Of a stretch of 64,000 nt of DNA, positions 62,883 to 64,000 are shown piece after piece. The stretch is from Scortum barcoo. Taxonomy: Eukaryota > Chordata > Actinopteri > Centrarchiformes > Terapontidae. The notes below the pieces were generated by a model that saw nothing but the letters and a program-made list of their open reading frames with translations, ran no database searches and was not told where the DNA came from. Both the position numbers and the translations under genes were made by a program. Position 1 is the first letter of the stretch, and the number at the start of each line of letters is the position of its first letter. The stretch covers positions 14,601,782 to 14,665,781 of the forward strand of contig CM041545.1 of the NCBI GenBank assembly GCA_023238725.1, given 5' to 3'.

Positions 62883-64000
62883 CCTCAGACCCCTTTGAGG
62901 CAGCGTTACAGTAGCAGAAAGAGCATACTGGCAGCTACCCTATGCTGCTGAGAGATTTAGAGGAGTGGCCACACTGGCCTGGGATATTTAAGACGGTTAC
63001 CATGCTGGCAGGTCTCTTTGAGCCCTTTGTGTTCCCCTCTCAGCTCCTTTGGCTGGGCAGGGAGGTTGACACCTGCTTGGGGCCTTGGGGTTCCCAGCAC
63101 TGTGTTGCTAACTGGGCACAGACGTTGGCAAGCTGCCCACTGAGGACAGGGGACCGAGGGGGGGGGGTGGGGGGGACTGGAGCCCTGCCTATCGAGGCAC
63201 AAGCACTTTGAATGTGTTAGAGAGAGTGTGGAAGGAGAGAAAAAAATAAATCAACTTCATCTGGAAAGTGCTTCTGGGTCTTTATGCAGCACAAACACAT
63301 CAGAGGGGGCGTGCCAACCACTTCTTTTTTGATTGAAGACGGCCATCACAATAAATCACTGCATAACTAGATTCAACTGGGTGGGGGGTACGCAGCTGTA
63401 TACTTTTTGATTATTGTTTTTTTCCTTTGGCACACACTGTTAGTTAATTGAGCACGACCACAATGATTGCTGAATTGCCAACGCAGCCCATTACAACTAG
63501 TCCTCCCTAATTAGTCATTTCTGTAAGAAATGTAGCCAGTTTTAATGGAAAAGAAGAAAGTTAGCCTCTTACTCAAGAGATACACAGCAAACGATCTTTT
63601 TTTAAGGCCAGAAGATGTACAAAATGATTCTGTAGGATTGAGATAAAAGCAGAAAACCCAAAGAAAAATGCATCTGGGTACAGATAAAAATGGAAAGAGG
63701 GAGCACAAAAAGTCAGGCCACGGTGCTTCTTGCTACTGAGCAAGAAGATGTGTGAAGGCACATCTGATTAATGTGACAGTATAGCAAAAACTTTACTCCA
63801 AGCCAAGCAGATGTTGGAAATATCAAGGAGAAAGACAAGCTGATGACTTTCATTACCATATGTGGGGACACCCTGTGAAATATGCAACTCAAGTTTCTGA
63901 TGTTGGTATAGATTACCGAGAGGTAAGACAACATGAAGCATATTGAAAAATGGATCCAGTATGTGACCCACTTTCAAGTAATGCACATTGAATAAAGCCA
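62882..64000. other. Right-edge intergenic sequence with a possible conserved block
   Basis: 62940-63200 is GC-balanced and non-repetitive and contains an 89-codon open frame without recognisable motifs. A G-run lies at 63157-63175. The remainder is AT-rich with no gene recognised. Confidence 0.4.

Noticed and set aside
62942..63211. 89-codon open frame at the right edge
   Set aside because: No recognisable domain, no splice context, and the block is GC-balanced so chance frames are longer.
1..64000. CRISPR arrays, bacterial operons, endogenous retroviral genes, rRNA or complete transposase/reverse-transcriptase genes
   Set aside because: None seen; open frames carry no such motifs and repeats present are short non-autonomous types.

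Overview
This is vertebrate nuclear DNA, almost certainly from a ray-finned (teleost) fish. The genes have many introns with GT/AG boundaries. Exons are GC-rich inside AT-rich intergenic DNA. Several interspersed repeats carry word patterns familiar from teleost genomes. Every conserved gene is a vertebrate signalling or transcription gene. No bacterial-type features (operons, CRISPR, insertion sequences) are present. Family identities come from recognising conserved protein motifs by eye; no database search was run.

Layout: (1) 0.75-3.4 kb, + strand: three coding exons of zbtb7c, a BTB/zinc-finger repressor. Its 5' non-coding exons lie outside the window. As printed it has a one-base frame break in a GGA-rich low-complexity tract. 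(2) 3.4-17 kb: zbtb7c 3' UTR, then a 12-kb gene-poor stretch with one tRNA-derived SINE-like repeat, microsatellites and several dense, non-repetitive blocks that look like conserved non-coding elements. (3) 17.1-20.1 kb, + strand: s1pr3, a sphingosine-1-phosphate receptor with its whole coding region in one exon. (4) 23.3-38.7 kb, - strand: shc3, complete in 12 coding exons (672 codons; all splice phases agree). (5) 44.9-46.1 kb, + strand: the positional counterpart of CKS2. Its first intron is intact, but its 3' end is wrecked: intron 2 has shrunk to 10 bases and exon 2 carries a 2-base deletion. (6) 49.2-59.4 kb, - strand: sema4d, complete in 14 coding exons (888 codons). Two extra downstream exons encode a second Ig-like domain and suggest a secreted isoform. 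(7) 59.4-64 kb: sequence upstream of sema4d with a repeat, low-complexity tracts and a possible conserved block.

The run s1pr3(+) - shc3(-) - cks2(+) - sema4d(-) has the order and orientation I know from human 9q22, except that SECISBP2, expected between CKS2 and SEMA4D, is not visible. Zbtb7c next to s1pr3 is not the human arrangement (ZBTB7C is on 18q), so a synteny breakpoint relative to human lies in the 3.4-17 kb stretch. S1pr3, shc3 and sema4d act in lipid, receptor-tyrosine-kinase and plexin signalling respectively; they are neighbours by ancient synteny and no shared operon-like regulation is implied.
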